NCBI GenBank assembly: GCA_000989565.1
Contig: LBOO01000009.1
Location: 1 to 44,170 of the forward strand
DNA: 44,170 bases
Direction of reading: 5' to 3'
From: Candidatus Peregrinibacteria bacterium GW2011_GWA2_33_10
GTDB lineage: Bacteria > Patescibacteriota > Gracilibacteria > UBA1369 > GWC2-33-13
Shown: in pieces, positions 16,234 to 24,800 of the stretch
Layout of the letters: every line of letters starts with the position of its first letter
How positions within the stretch are numbered: position 1 is the first letter of the stretch
Notes under the pieces: generated by a model
Databases searched by the model: none
What the model was told of the DNA's origin: nothing
What the model saw: only the letters and a program-made list of their open reading frames with translations
Position numbers and translations under genes: made by a program

Positions 16234-19045
16234 GTTGTAGTATTTTGTCAGTAAATTTTAAAATCTCTTCCTGCATTTGTTTATTGAATAAGCCCAAAAA
16301 TCCTCGTGCGTGCAGTTTGGTAAATGGCTCGCGCACAAGGTCTCTCTTCGTTAATTCTCCATTTTCAACAATGAAGGTTTGTAATGTATGCAGAAATTGG
16401 ATTTGTTTAACTGTGAGGGTATTGTGTTCAGCGATAAATTCGGCAAAGGCTTCTGAAACTTTGTCGCTAAATGTCAGCAGGCCACCAATTCCCATAATGT
16501 AGCGAATTAGATCAAGAAAATGTACTTGTCTGGCATCATAGGCTTTTTGCAGATTTTCTTCTGTTGGATAAGGGTCATATGAGGCCAAAGTATCGGCCAA
16601 TTCTTCAATTTCTTCCTCATCCAGGCCTTCACCTTGTTTGATTTTTTGTAAAATTTCATTTTCTTCTTCGAGTTTTTTTACTAATGCCTCAACTTTTTCT
16701 CTATATTTCTGAATAGTTACGCGCTCATTTGCAGGGCCAAATTCAATGTATTCTTTTTCCACTGTCAGGTCGCGGAGGTTAAAGGAATCTTGATCCGGTT
16801 TGATTCCTTCTTCACGATATTTCATCAGAGGTGCAATATTTGTGATGAGTACTTCCAGGTCTTTCTCGTCTGCATTTCGTAAATAATTGTCATTCGTAAT
16901 TTCGCCGATAAGTTGCAATTGAGCTGCCACAATATTTACTGAAATCGGTAAGTCTTCAACCATCTCAATAATCGCCGCCTCTATTGTCGAAGCTCTTTTT
17001 TCGTTTTTCTCATCCTCCTGCATTTTTGCTATCGAATACTCCATTACTTTAATCTCAAAACTCATTGCTTTGTAATCTTCACCTGTTCTTGTTCTCATCA
17101 GCGGGGCAATTTCTCGCCACAAATATTCTTTTTTGTTTTCATCAAGCTTTTGCCAGAAGGTATCGGTGAGTTTATCGAGCTTACTTTTTGCATCCAAAAC
17201 AACCACGTTATTTTCAGGAAGTTTTTCAATGTCATTCTGCAATTTTGTAACTGTTTCTTTCACTATTTCATCTTCTCCCTGCGTTTGAGCCAATTCGAGT
17301 TTTTCCAGTTTTGTTTCAAAAAGACGAACTGTAATCGGTTTTGATGGTTTATCTACCTTTCCCTCCGGATTCATCTGAAAATATTCAAAGTTATTCCAAC
17401 AATCCATAATCAAAAACTTGTCTTTTTCTTTGCACCACGGTTTCATTTTTGTTGGTTCCAATAAGCGAGTTCCGCGCCCAATCATCTGCCAAAACTTCGT
17501 ATAAGAAAAAACCGGTTTTGCAAAAACAAGATTCACAAGCTCACGAACATCAATTCCCGTATCGAGCATATCTACGCTAATTGCAACTCGCGGCATATCT
17601 TTATTTGTAAACTGGTCTAATAGTCCGCCTTTCCCATAAACTCTCGGATCATCTGAAACAATTACCTTTGAAAGATTGCCTTTGTGCTCAGGAAACAGGT
17701 TGTCAAAAACTTCTTGAAGCCTGCGGGCGTGTTTCATTGTCATTGCAAAAAAGATCGTTTTTCCCGGTAATGTTCCACTTTCATCTTTGATGCACTCTTC
17801 CATAAATTCTTGAACTATGAGAGCATTTGTTCCTTTATTCGTAACTTTCTTTTCAAGGTCTGTACCTTCAAAATTGATCTCCTCCGGCTCTTTGCCATCT
17901 GCAAGTAAAGACTGCTGTTCTTTAATGGATATATTATTTTTTCGAATTCCTTCTTTTTGAAATTTGGTGCGAATTCTCAAGACTTCAAAATCGGATAAAA
18001 ATGGCGGCTTGTTATTTACGGCTTGTTCGTAAGTGTAGGCACACGTTGGCATTCCATCTTCACACTCAAAAAGGTTAAAAGTATTGTGTTCAATTGCGTC
18101 TTTTGGGGTTGCTGTTAAGCCAAGCTGGATTGAGTCGAAATAGTCGAAAATGTTTTTGTAGACATTGTAAATTGACCGATGACTTTCATCAGCCACAATC
18201 ATGTCGAAAAAATGAGGACTAAGAGGGCAATTTTTATCTTGAATAATGTTTAGCATTGTCGGATAGGTTGCCGCGTAAACTCTACGGTCTGTAGCAATTT
18301 CTTTTTCCCCTATTTTGGGCCAAATTGGTGCGTTCGGTAAAAATTCCTTGAAGGCATCCAATGCCTGATTTCGCAGAGCAATTCTATCTACTAGAAAAAG
18401 TACTCTTTGCACTCGGTTTGTTCTCATCAAAACATCCAACATTGAAACACATGTCCTTGTTTTTCCTGTTCCGGTCGCCATTACGAGTAGGAATTTTCGT
18501 TTCTGTTTCTCAATACTTTCAAAAACACTTCGGATTGCCTCAATCTGATATGGCCTTCCTGAAATATCTCTATTGATTAGCTCTTGCGAGAGAGGTTTTT
18601 CATTTTTTCTCAAAAAGAGCATTCGTTCCAAATCTTTTCTGGTAGGAAATCCGTGAATTTTTCGTGGTGGATATTTTTCAGTATCCCAAAAATAAATATC
18701 GTTTCCATTGGTATAGAAAACGAATGGCATATCTCTGCCGGGATTATTCTTTTGAATATTTTCTGCATATTGTTTTGCCTGCTCTTGTCCTATCCTTGCA
18801 TCTTTTGAAGTCTTTTTTGCCTCCACGACAGCCAATGGATAGCCATCTTCTCCAAGCAAAGCATAATCGGCAAACTGGAAACCCTGATATTCGTTTTCCG
18901 GTTCTTTTATTCCTTCCGGCAAGCCGACCCAAATGTTCAGTTCGGAGGTAACTTGAGTAAGATTTTTTACGTCCCAACCAGCCTTTAGGAGGCGTTTGTC
19001 AATAATTTGTTGGCGTGTTTGGGCTTCATTATGATGGTTTGACAT
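16226..19045 (-). CDS. hsdR: Type I restriction-modification endonuclease/translocase HsdR
   Basis: A 939-residue R subunit resembling the EcoEI/IB family. The N-terminal PD-(D/E)xK nuclease has Asp60 (FADYAL) and Glu75-x-Lys77 (VVEAKK). The SF2 translocase has Walker A ATGTGKT (190-196), DESH (286-289), motif III TATP (311-314) and motif VI GRGTRL. An EcoEI-like C-terminal helical domain follows. HsdR translocates DNA with ATP and cleaves unmethylated targets far from the recognition site. It is the first gene of a five-gene minus-strand operon. A TATAAT box stands at 19081-19076, about 30 bp upstream of the ATG, just inside the right inverted repeat. Confidence 0.96.
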   Translation of the reverse strand: MSNHHNEAQTRQQIIDKRLLKAGWDVKNLTQVTSELNIWVGLPEGIKEPENEYQGFQFADYALLGEDGYPLAVVEAKKTSKDARIGQEQAKQYAENIQKNNPGRDMPFVFYTNGNDIYFWDTEKYPPRKIHGFPTRKDLERMLFLRKNEKPLSQELINRDISGRPYQIEAIRSVFESIEKQKRKFLLVMATGTGKTRTCVSMLDVLMRTNRVQRVLFLVDRIALRNQALDAFKEFLPNAPIWPKIGEKEIATDRRVYAATYPTMLNIIQDKNCPLSPHFFDMIVADESHRSIYNVYKNIFDYFDSIQLGLTATPKDAIEHNTFNLFECEDGMPTCAYTYEQAVNNKPPFLSDFEVLRIRTKFQKEGIRKNNISIKEQQSLLADGKEPEEINFEGTDLEKKVTNKGTNALIVQEFMEECIKDESGTLPGKTIFFAMTMKHARRLQEVFDNLFPEHKGNLSKVIVSDDPRVYGKGGLLDQFTNKDMPRVAISVDMLDTGIDVRELVNLVFAKPVFSYTKFWQMIGRGTRLLEPTKMKPWCKEKDKFLIMDCWNNFEYFQMNPEGKVDKPSKPITVRLFETKLEKLELAQTQGEDEIVKETVTKLQNDIEKLPENNVVVLDAKSKLDKLTDTFWQKLDENKKEYLWREIAPLMRTRTGEDYKAMSFEIKVMEYSIAKMQEDEKNEKRASTIEAAIIEMVEDLPISVNIVAAQLQLIGEITNDNYLRNADEKDLEVLITNIAPLMKYREEGIKPDQDSFNLRDLTVEKEYIEFGPANERVTIQKYREKVEALVKKLEEENEILQKIKQGEGLDEEEIEELADTLASYDPYPTEENLQKAYDARQVHFLDLIRYIMGIGGLLTFSDKVSEAFAEFIAEHNTLTVKQIQFLHTLQTFIVENGELTKRDLVREPFTKLHARGFLGLFNKQMQEEILKFTDKILQHA

Positions 19046-19117
19046 GCATTTGTGATAATAAGCAATTCAGGATTGATTATAGATAAAAATTGTTGTTTGA
19101 GCTATCAGAAATTCAAC

Positions 19118-19318
19118 ACGCCCCACTTTTTCGGCTCTTTTTCTTCCGGCCTTTTTAGTCGCGCCGCCCGAGGCGGGGGCGGGCGGCGCGCAATATCAAA
19201 CAAACTGCGGACGGCCAAAAGGGGGGAGTTTGAGGGGGGAATTTTGGCCGTCCGCTCCTTATCCAAATTTTCTCTGGAGGCTAGCCTCCAGATTCCTTAA
19301 AATAAGTCCGAACTTCGC
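19118..19318. repeat. Right long inverted repeat of the island
   Basis: Reverse complement of the left arm (7219-7421). It contains the same 18-bp palindrome (19274-19291) and the same 14-bp stem-loop (19207-19220 with 19242-19255). In addition it has a perfect 11-bp GC-only stem CGCGCCGCCCG (19160-19170) pairing with 19180-19190. That last hairpin is partly decayed in the left arm, so the right arm looks like the better preserved end. Confidence 0.85.
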
Positions 19319-19328
19319 TATAAGTACA

Positions 19329-19341
19329 GCTCCAATACGGA
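19329..19341 (+). repeat. Right 13-bp direct repeat (attR-like)
   Basis: An exact copy of gctccaatacgga, the 3' end of tRNA-Gly with its flank. The bases before it differ from the tRNA, so only the 3' tip was duplicated. Confidence 0.8.
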
Positions 19342-19343
19342 GT

Positions 19344-19370
19344 AATGGCTGATCAAGCCATTTTTTTATT
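19344..19370 (+). terminator. Terminator, probably the original one of tRNA-Gly
   Basis: AATGGCT (19344-19350), loop GATCA, AGCCATT (19356-19362), with a run of seven T from 19361. It starts 2 bp after the right direct repeat. No plus-strand gene inside the island end needs it. If the island is removed by joining the direct repeats, the terminator lands a few bases after the CCA of tRNA-Gly. Confidence 0.75.
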
Positions 19371-19406
19371 AATTTTTCCATGATGAAAATTGATGAAAAA
19401 TATTTA

Positions 19407-21278
19407 TTATTCTTCGATGTTTACATCAAGCTTTAAATTTTGTTCTAAACTTTTACCGGAGTTTATCAAATTTGATAAATCTTTACCTAATTCAGGCTTT
19501 AATTCAGGCTTAGCTTCTCCCTCTTCGCAATCAAATAAGGCATTGGTCAGTCGAATCATTATTTGTTCTCTAATCCGGCTTTCATATTCTTTACGTAATT
19601 CTCTTGCTTTTGTAATTTCTTCTTTTCTTTTGTAGATTTTTGATTGGTATAATTCTATATTTTTTTTCGTTTTTTCTTTTAATTCTTTTTGAATAATCAA
19701 CGTTTGCGCTGATTTGGAAATTTGCGTAAGTATGGTCTGATCTTTATTTTGATGGTCTTCCAATTCTTTAATATGATCTAAAAGTTTATTATAATCATCC
19801 AAGTAACTACAGGAGTTAATTAATATTGATGCTTCTTGAGCAAACTCTTTTTCAGATTTATTTTTTCGCGCTTCTGTAAGTTCTGTTGATCCTAAATTTC
19901 TAACAATCCAATTTCGAGGATCTTCATTGGAAAAATTTATTTTGTATAAAATTTTTGATAATAAATCATCCAGCATTATTAAAATATAACTATCCTCTTT
20001 AAGTCTTATTCCCCGTATATTAAAATTTTTTTCCATAAAATCCACTAAAAATCCGTGATTTTTATCGAAGATGAGATGAGGCTGTTTTAATAATGAAGAA
20101 TTATCAGTGTTTTCATTTGGTGATAATGTTGAAGCCATTGGCATCATCATATCCAAATTGCCGGAGTATTTTTCTTTTTCCGGAATTTTCAATTCTCTAA
20201 ACGCCTCTTCCAGTCCGGAAAGATCATCTATTTTTTCATAAAGAGGGATCTCTCTTGCTCGAGATTCATTTCCCAGCATTTTATAACGTTTATTCAGAAT
20301 TTGATCCAATTCCTCTGAACCGATAGACTCTCTTAAGAGCGAAATTATCTTAAATATTTCATTTATTACTCTAGTATGAAAGTATTCAAACTGAGTGAGA
20401 AGAGCATTTAATCCTTCATATTTGGCAGGTTCATCTTTGTCTTTTAATGTTTCGCATAGATTCCTATATTTTATCAAATTATTTATTCTTTCCAATATTT
20501 GCCATTTCGCGAAAAATTCCCTTACTACATTTCTTGTTTGTAATAATTCAGCTTGTTTCTCCGTATCAAAATGACTGATTCTCTTTTCCAGAATGTCAGT
20601 TTCAAAGACATAAACAATTTGTTTTAATTTATTTTGCAGATCTGAAATATCCAAATGCGGTTTTTGTTTTTCGGCAGCATTATAACTTTCCTTTTTTATT
20701 CTTTCTTCCTCTCGAGGGTAATCTTTCATTGTAGGATTGGAATTGGGCCGCGAGTATGATTTTCCATGTCCGGAATCCGTACCGGTGTAAACGAATTCTT
20801 TCGAGGCGGTAGGTATTATGCTATCTATTTTTGCTCGTAAAATTAAAATTTGATCTTCCGTAGTTTTTCTATCAGCTCCTTTTATAATCTTGCAATATCT
20901 GCTTCTAAAATCCGTACCCGGGGCAGCGCAATCCGGCGATGGCAGACTTATTATTCGAAATCCTTGAGTTGTCTGAACCGGATCTTCAAAATCACTTATA
21001 GTAAAGCTATCAACTTCATCAGTTAAATAGTTTATTTCCAGCTCACCTTCATTGCAGACTATTGTTTTTGAATTATTATCAATCAGAGCAATTTTTTCAT
21101 TTTCATCGTCTATAACAAAAGCTTTCCAGCCATCAGAAAGTAGCACTGTAAATTTTATCTGAATGTTTTTGTCCCCAATCGGCAAGGTTCGCACTTTTCC
21201 AGATTCTTGATAAACGTTTGAAGAGTAAATTCTGATTTTTTTATCTGTTTTTTCTGAATGTTCAGATGTTTTTACCAT
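19407..21278 (-). CDS. Large hypothetical protein, coiled-coil rich
   Basis: A 623-residue soluble protein without signal peptide or membrane segment. A beta-rich N-terminal part (about 1-130, with IQIKFTVLLSDGWKAFVIDD) is followed by a long charged helical region. The last ~150 residues have heptad-like KEKTKKNIELYQSKIYKRKEE stretches, then an acidic tail. I recognise no family. The frame opens at a TTG at 21332, but that TTG is the -35 box of a very good promoter (21304-21332), so the ATG at 21278 is chosen. It is just outside the island boundary and separated from it by the tRNA-Gly terminator. Confidence 0.75.
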   Translation of the reverse strand: MVKTSEHSEKTDKKIRIYSSNVYQESGKVRTLPIGDKNIQIKFTVLLSDGWKAFVIDDENEKIALIDNNSKTIVCNEGELEINYLTDEVDSFTISDFEDPVQTTQGFRIISLPSPDCAAPGTDFRSRYCKIIKGADRKTTEDQILILRAKIDSIIPTASKEFVYTGTDSGHGKSYSRPNSNPTMKDYPREEERIKKESYNAAEKQKPHLDISDLQNKLKQIVYVFETDILEKRISHFDTEKQAELLQTRNVVREFFAKWQILERINNLIKYRNLCETLKDKDEPAKYEGLNALLTQFEYFHTRVINEIFKIISLLRESIGSEELDQILNKRYKMLGNESRAREIPLYEKIDDLSGLEEAFRELKIPEKEKYSGNLDMMMPMASTLSPNENTDNSSLLKQPHLIFDKNHGFLVDFMEKNFNIRGIRLKEDSYILIMLDDLLSKILYKINFSNEDPRNWIVRNLGSTELTEARKNKSEKEFAQEASILINSCSYLDDYNKLLDHIKELEDHQNKDQTILTQISKSAQTLIIQKELKEKTKKNIELYQSKIYKRKEEITKARELRKEYESRIREQIMIRLTNALFDCEEGEAKPELKPELGKDLSNLINSGKSLEQNLKLDVNIEE

Positions 21279-21303
21279 ATCGAAATAATCATTAAAGGAA
21301 CTC

Positions 21304-21332
21304 TTTATAATAAATAACTCTATATTTGTCAA
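21304..21332 (-). promoter_or_regulatory. Promoter of the large hypothetical gene
   Basis: On the minus strand: TTGACA (21332-21327), 17-bp spacer, TATAAA (21309-21304). Near-consensus sigma70-type. Transcription would start near 21297, giving a leader of about 19 nt before the ATG at 21278. Confidence 0.75.
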
Positions 21333-21443
21333 GTTTCTCTTCTGTAATGCTTTTTTTATGCGATTAATTCAACACTCTTAAAATAAATTTTTTGCTATTT
21401 GAATGGATTTTTTATAAATTGAATTAAATGATTAATTTTGTTT

Positions 21444-22508
21444 ATGAAAATTTATAAATTACTGATTTTATTGACTTTGGTTTTTGTTGGTATTTATCTT
21501 TATTTTGATTTTTATGCCAGTAAATTCGATAGCGGGAGCGGAAATTATAAAGGGGTAATTAATCAAATTTCAGAAAAAAAAGAAGATTTCAAAGATATTG
21601 ATATTAAAATATTAAGCGGTAATTTAAAAGATCAAACCATTTCTGTTACTGAAGATCAAAGACTTTATTTAAATAAGAGGGATTTTAATGTTGGAGATAA
21701 GGTTTTGGTTGACTATGATCAGGAAAGTAAAAATTATTTTATTAGTGATTTTTTGAGGACCAATATTCTTTTTTGGCTTTTTTTAATTTTTTTAGGTGTT
21801 GTGATCCTAATCACAAAATGGCAAGGTCTGGGGTCTTTACTTGGGATGTTGATTTCATTTTTAATTTTATTTAAATTCGCTTTGCCACAAATTTTGGAAG
21901 GCGCGGATCCGATAAAAATCGCGATCATCAGCTCTTTTTTAATTATTCCGGCAACTTTTTTCACCGCGCATGGTTTTAATAGAAAAAGTTCGATTGCAGC
22001 ATTCTCGACTTTAATAACTTTAATTATTGCCGGATTAGCAGCTTCAATTTTTTCTGATTTAGCCAACTTAACCGGTTTGGCATCGGAAGAAGCATCTTTT
22101 TTGAAAGGAGTTACAGCTGAAAAAATTAATTTCAGAGGGCTTCTTTTAGCCGGAATGTTGATTGGAATTTTGGGAGTTTTGGATGATATTACCGTGGCTC
22201 AGGCTGCTATTGTGGAACAATTAAAAAAATCCAATCCTAAGCTCACTTTTCAAGAATTGTATAAAAGAGCCATGGTCGTGGGAAAAGATCATATTGCCTC
22301 GATGGTGAATACTATAATTTTGATTTATACGGGTTCGGCATTGCCTTTGATGCTGTTATTTTTTGATTATGACGCACATTTTACGGAGATACTGAATTTA
22401 GAACCTATCGCGGAGGAAATTATTCGCACTTTGAGCGGCAGTTTGGCTTTGACTTTGGCTGTACCTATAACCACGGGGCTGGCTTTGGTCTTAAGGAAAA
22501 AATATTGA
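21444..22508 (+). CDS. YibE/F-family membrane protein
   Basis: A 354-residue integral membrane protein. An N-terminal signal anchor (LLILLTLVFVGIYLYF) precedes a ~90-residue extracytoplasmic beta domain (about 28-110, with VGDKVLVDYD). About seven to eight hydrophobic segments follow. The family's conserved stretch is GILGVLDDITVAQAAIVEQL, and the DHIASMVNTIILIYTGSALPLMLLF segment follows. YibE/F proteins are widespread; their transport or other function is not established. The ATG at 21444 is preferred to an upstream in-frame TTG (21438). Confidence 0.88.
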   Translation: MKIYKLLILLTLVFVGIYLYFDFYASKFDSGSGNYKGVINQISEKKEDFKDIDIKILSGNLKDQTISVTEDQRLYLNKRDFNVGDKVLVDYDQESKNYFISDFLRTNILFWLFLIFLGVVILITKWQGLGSLLGMLISFLILFKFALPQILEGADPIKIAIISSFLIIPATFFTAHGFNRKSSIAAFSTLITLIIAGLAASIFSDLANLTGLASEEASFLKGVTAEKINFRGLLLAGMLIGILGVLDDITVAQAAIVEQLKKSNPKLTFQELYKRAMVVGKDHIASMVNTIILIYTGSALPLMLLFFDYDAHFTEILNLEPIAEEIIRTLSGSLALTLAVPITTGLALVLRKKY

Positions 22509-22591
22509 TAAATGGCGTTTAGTTGGTAAAACAATTAATTAGAAAAATTATTATTTAACCTAAATTTTTAATGATGCTTTTTTTTGGAATT

Positions 22592-22912
22592 TTAATTTTC
22601 TACCGGTGTTTCAGTTGAAGGTTCTGCAGTTTCAGCAGGTTGGTTGGCGGTTTCATTGTTTTGTTGGAGGCATTTCATGGAAACGAGGTCGACTGAATTT
22701 TTTTCGTTATAGATTTTCATTGGTTTGCATTTTTCGGATTCTGTGATCATTTGGTTTACCATGTATGACGCTCCGGCGTCGTAGGCTTTTTTCACGACAT
22801 TGTTTTGAAATTTTATCCATTGGTTAAAAACGATATAGCCGGCGGAAAAAAAGAACCAGGCTATTAAGGCTATAAGAAAATAGTTCTTTAGCGGTATAGG
22901 GTTTTTCTTCAT
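22592..22912 (-). CDS. Small membrane-anchored protein, unknown
   Basis: A 106-residue protein with a basic start, one membrane segment (about residues 12-30, FLIALIAWFFFSAGYIVF) and an extracytoplasmic part. The latter has AYDAGASYMVNQMI, CKPMKIYN and VSMKCLQQ, whose two cysteines could form a disulfide. It ends in a Thr/Glu/Pro-rich tail. It follows the thioredoxin-fold lipoprotein (29-bp gap, same strand), so the two are probably co-transcribed and act outside the membrane. Function unknown. Confidence 0.7.
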   Translation of the reverse strand: MKKNPIPLKNYFLIALIAWFFFSAGYIVFNQWIKFQNNVVKKAYDAGASYMVNQMITESEKCKPMKIYNEKNSVDLVSMKCLQQNNETANQPAETAEPSTETPVEN

Positions 22913-22940
22913 TTTTTTTGGTTAATTTTAAAAATATAAT

Positions 22941-23288
22941 TTATTGATTGTCTTCTTGAGGCAATTCGCATCCGCTGATTTTTGATATTTCTTCAAAAGT
23001 CTGTAATCCTTTCAAACGTCTGTCATCTTCAAATACCCATGTAGGCGTGCCGCTGATATTGTATTCTTGGCATTTGTTTTTATTTTTTTCTTCAGCGCAA
23101 TCAACATAATTTAAATATTGAGCCGCGTCTCCAAACATATCTCTTTGCTGCTGGCAATACCCACAGTATTTGGAGCCGAACATGATTACTCCTTTATCGG
23201 TAAGGCATTTGGCGAATGCTTCATAGTTAACGCTTGTACAACCAGATGTAAATAAAATCAAAGACACAAGTAAAATTAATTTTTTCAT
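22941..23288 (-). CDS. Thioredoxin-fold lipoprotein
   Basis: A 115-residue protein with a lipoprotein-type signal (MKKLILLVSLILFTSGC, lipid-modified Cys17 expected). The thioredoxin-like domain has the redox motif CGYC (Cys42/Cys45) and the cis-Pro loop SGTPTW. FAKCLTDKGV...YCGYCQQQRDMFG resembles the thioredoxin domain found fused to, or beside, VKOR-type disulfide-forming enzymes. Likely role: an envelope disulfide oxidoreductase. No VKOR gene lies nearby. Same-strand neighbour downstream is the small membrane protein at 22592-22912. Confidence 0.82.
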   Translation of the reverse strand: MKKLILLVSLILFTSGCTSVNYEAFAKCLTDKGVIMFGSKYCGYCQQQRDMFGDAAQYLNYVDCAEEKNKNKCQEYNISGTPTWVFEDDRRLKGLQTFEEISKISGCELPQEDNQ

Positions 23289-23348
23289 ATTTTTTGATTA
23301 AATATTATTTTTATTTTAAACTATTTTATTCATTTGTATCAAGAAATT

Positions 23349-23377
23349 TTTGACAATAATTATTTTTTTTTTAAACT
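23349..23377 (+). promoter_or_regulatory. Putative promoter of leuCD
   Basis: TTGACA (23349-23354), 17-bp T-rich spacer, TAAACT (23372-23377). It leaves a leader of about 20 nt before the GTG of leuC. The -35 is consensus and the -10 matches four of six. Confidence 0.45.
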
Positions 23378-23402
23378 ATAGATAATCATTAATCAAATAT
23401 TT

Positions 23403-24800
23403 GTGGCGAAAAATATTATTGAAAAAATTTGGGATGAGCATGTTGTTTTACAGGAGAAAGGTAAGCCGGCGATTTTTGGAATTGATTTGCATTTGATTCA
23501 TGAAGTTACTTCCGCTCAGGCATTTTCGGTTTTAAGGGAGAGAAAATTAAATTTTTTTGAACCTCACAGGGCTTTGGCAACGGTTGATCATTCCATTCCA
23601 ACCCGACTTAACAGGCATGAAATTTTTGACGAGATGGCAAAAAAGCAGATTGAAACTTTAAGAAAAAATGTTAAAGACTATAATATTCCTTTTTATGATA
23701 TGGATAGCGGTAATCAGGGGATAGTCCATGTTGTCGGACCGGAACTTGGCTTGACTCAGCCCGGTATGACAATTGTTTGCGGAGACAGTCATACTTCTAC
23801 TCATGGTGCTTTTGGCGCTATCGCGTTTGGGATTGGGACAACTGAAGTTTCGCATGTTATGGCCACTTCTTGCATTTTGCAAAAACCTTCTAAAACTATG
23901 AAGGTTAATTTTAAAGGTAAAATGAAAAAAGAAATTTTTTCTAAAGATTTGATTTTGGCTTTGATCGCGAAAATTGGTGTTGGTGGGGCGAACTCGTACA
24001 TTATTGAATATACGGGAGAAGCAATAAAAGATATGAGTATGGAAGCGCGAATGACAATTTGTAATATGAGTATAGAATGCGGGGCAAGAGCAGGTTTGAT
24101 CGGGCCTGACGAGATTACGATTGAATATTTAAAAGGGAGAAGTTTCTCTCCCAAGAATGAAGAATTTGAAAGGGCAAAAAAATATTGGTTGAGTTTGCAA
24201 AGCGATAAAAATTGTAAATATGATAAAGAAATTGAAATCAATGTTGATGATTTAGAACCAATGGTAACGTGGGGGACGAATCCGGAGCAATGTATTAAAA
24301 TCAGCGAGAAAATTCCTTATATTAAGGATTTGCCTGAATCTGCGAGAAATATTGCGGAGAAATCATTGGATTACACGAAATTAAAAGAAGGGCAAAATAT
24401 TAAGGGAGTTACAATTGATTACGCATTTATTGGCTCATGTACAAATGGAAGAATTGAGGATTTGAGGATTGCAGCGAATATTTTAAAAGGTCGAAAGGTA
24501 CACAAAAATGTAAAAATGTTGATAACTCCCGGTTCGGAAGCAGTAAGAGACATAGCGAAAATAGAAGGTTTGTATAAAATTTTTATTGATGCTGGAGCGG
24601 AATTTCGTATGCCTGGTTGTAGCATGTGTCTTGGAATGAATGATGATAAAGTTCCGAGTGGAAAGAGGTGTATCAGTTCGACGAATCGCAATTTTGTGGG
24701 CAGGCAGGGAACGGGTAGTATTACACATTTGGCGAGTCCGGCTTTAGTTAGCGCTTCGGCTATTGAAGGTAAAATTACAAATCCTAAAAAATTTTTATGA
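23403..24800 (+). CDS. leuC: 3-isopropylmalate dehydratase large subunit LeuC
   Basis: A 465-residue aconitase-superfamily protein, isomerising 2-isopropylmalate to 3-isopropylmalate in leucine synthesis. The [4Fe-4S] ligands are Cys346 (GSCTNGR), Cys406 and Cys409 (GCSMCLGMN). CGDSHTSTHGAFGAIAFGIGTTEV is the substrate/cluster region. The start is GTG at 23403, matching the usual N-terminal MAKN-EKIWDEH. It overlaps leuD by ATGA. leuA and leuB are not in the window. Confidence 0.96.
   Translation: MAKNIIEKIWDEHVVLQEKGKPAIFGIDLHLIHEVTSAQAFSVLRERKLNFFEPHRALATVDHSIPTRLNRHEIFDEMAKKQIETLRKNVKDYNIPFYDMDSGNQGIVHVVGPELGLTQPGMTIVCGDSHTSTHGAFGAIAFGIGTTEVSHVMATSCILQKPSKTMKVNFKGKMKKEIFSKDLILALIAKIGVGGANSYIIEYTGEAIKDMSMEARMTICNMSIECGARAGLIGPDEITIEYLKGRSFSPKNEEFERAKKYWLSLQSDKNCKYDKEIEINVDDLEPMVTWGTNPEQCIKISEKIPYIKDLPESARNIAEKSLDYTKLKEGQNIKGVTIDYAFIGSCTNGRIEDLRIAANILKGRKVHKNVKMLITPGSEAVRDIAKIEGLYKIFIDAGAEFRMPGCSMCLGMNDDKVPSGKRCISSTNRNFVGRQGTGSITHLASPALVSASAIEGKITNPKKFL

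Larger units (their letters stand above)
7201..19341. mobile_element. Defence island inserted at tRNA-Gly, bounded by direct and inverted repeats
   Basis: About 12.1 kb bounded by an exact 13-bp direct repeat (gctccaatacgga) whose left copy is the 3' end of tRNA-Gly plus flank. Just inside lie ~200-bp GC-rich inverted repeats (7219-7421 and 19118-19318). Cargo: a YjzC-like gene, rloA-rloB, and the operon hsdR-hsdM-hsdS-KAP-SWIM. A terminator fitting the tRNA stands immediately beyond the right repeat. No integrase, transposase or other recombinase is encoded inside, so mobility would need a trans-acting enzyme, or the element is a relic. Confidence 0.82.

Noticed and set aside
19052-19300. 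An 82-codon ORF over the right inverted repeat
   Set aside because: Same reason: it reads through structural repeat DNA with Gly/Arg-rich low-complexity translation.
7214-19328. Island mobilised by its own integrase
   Set aside because: No tyrosine or serine recombinase or DDE transposase motif was found among the ORFs of the island; all larger ORFs are accounted for by defence genes.
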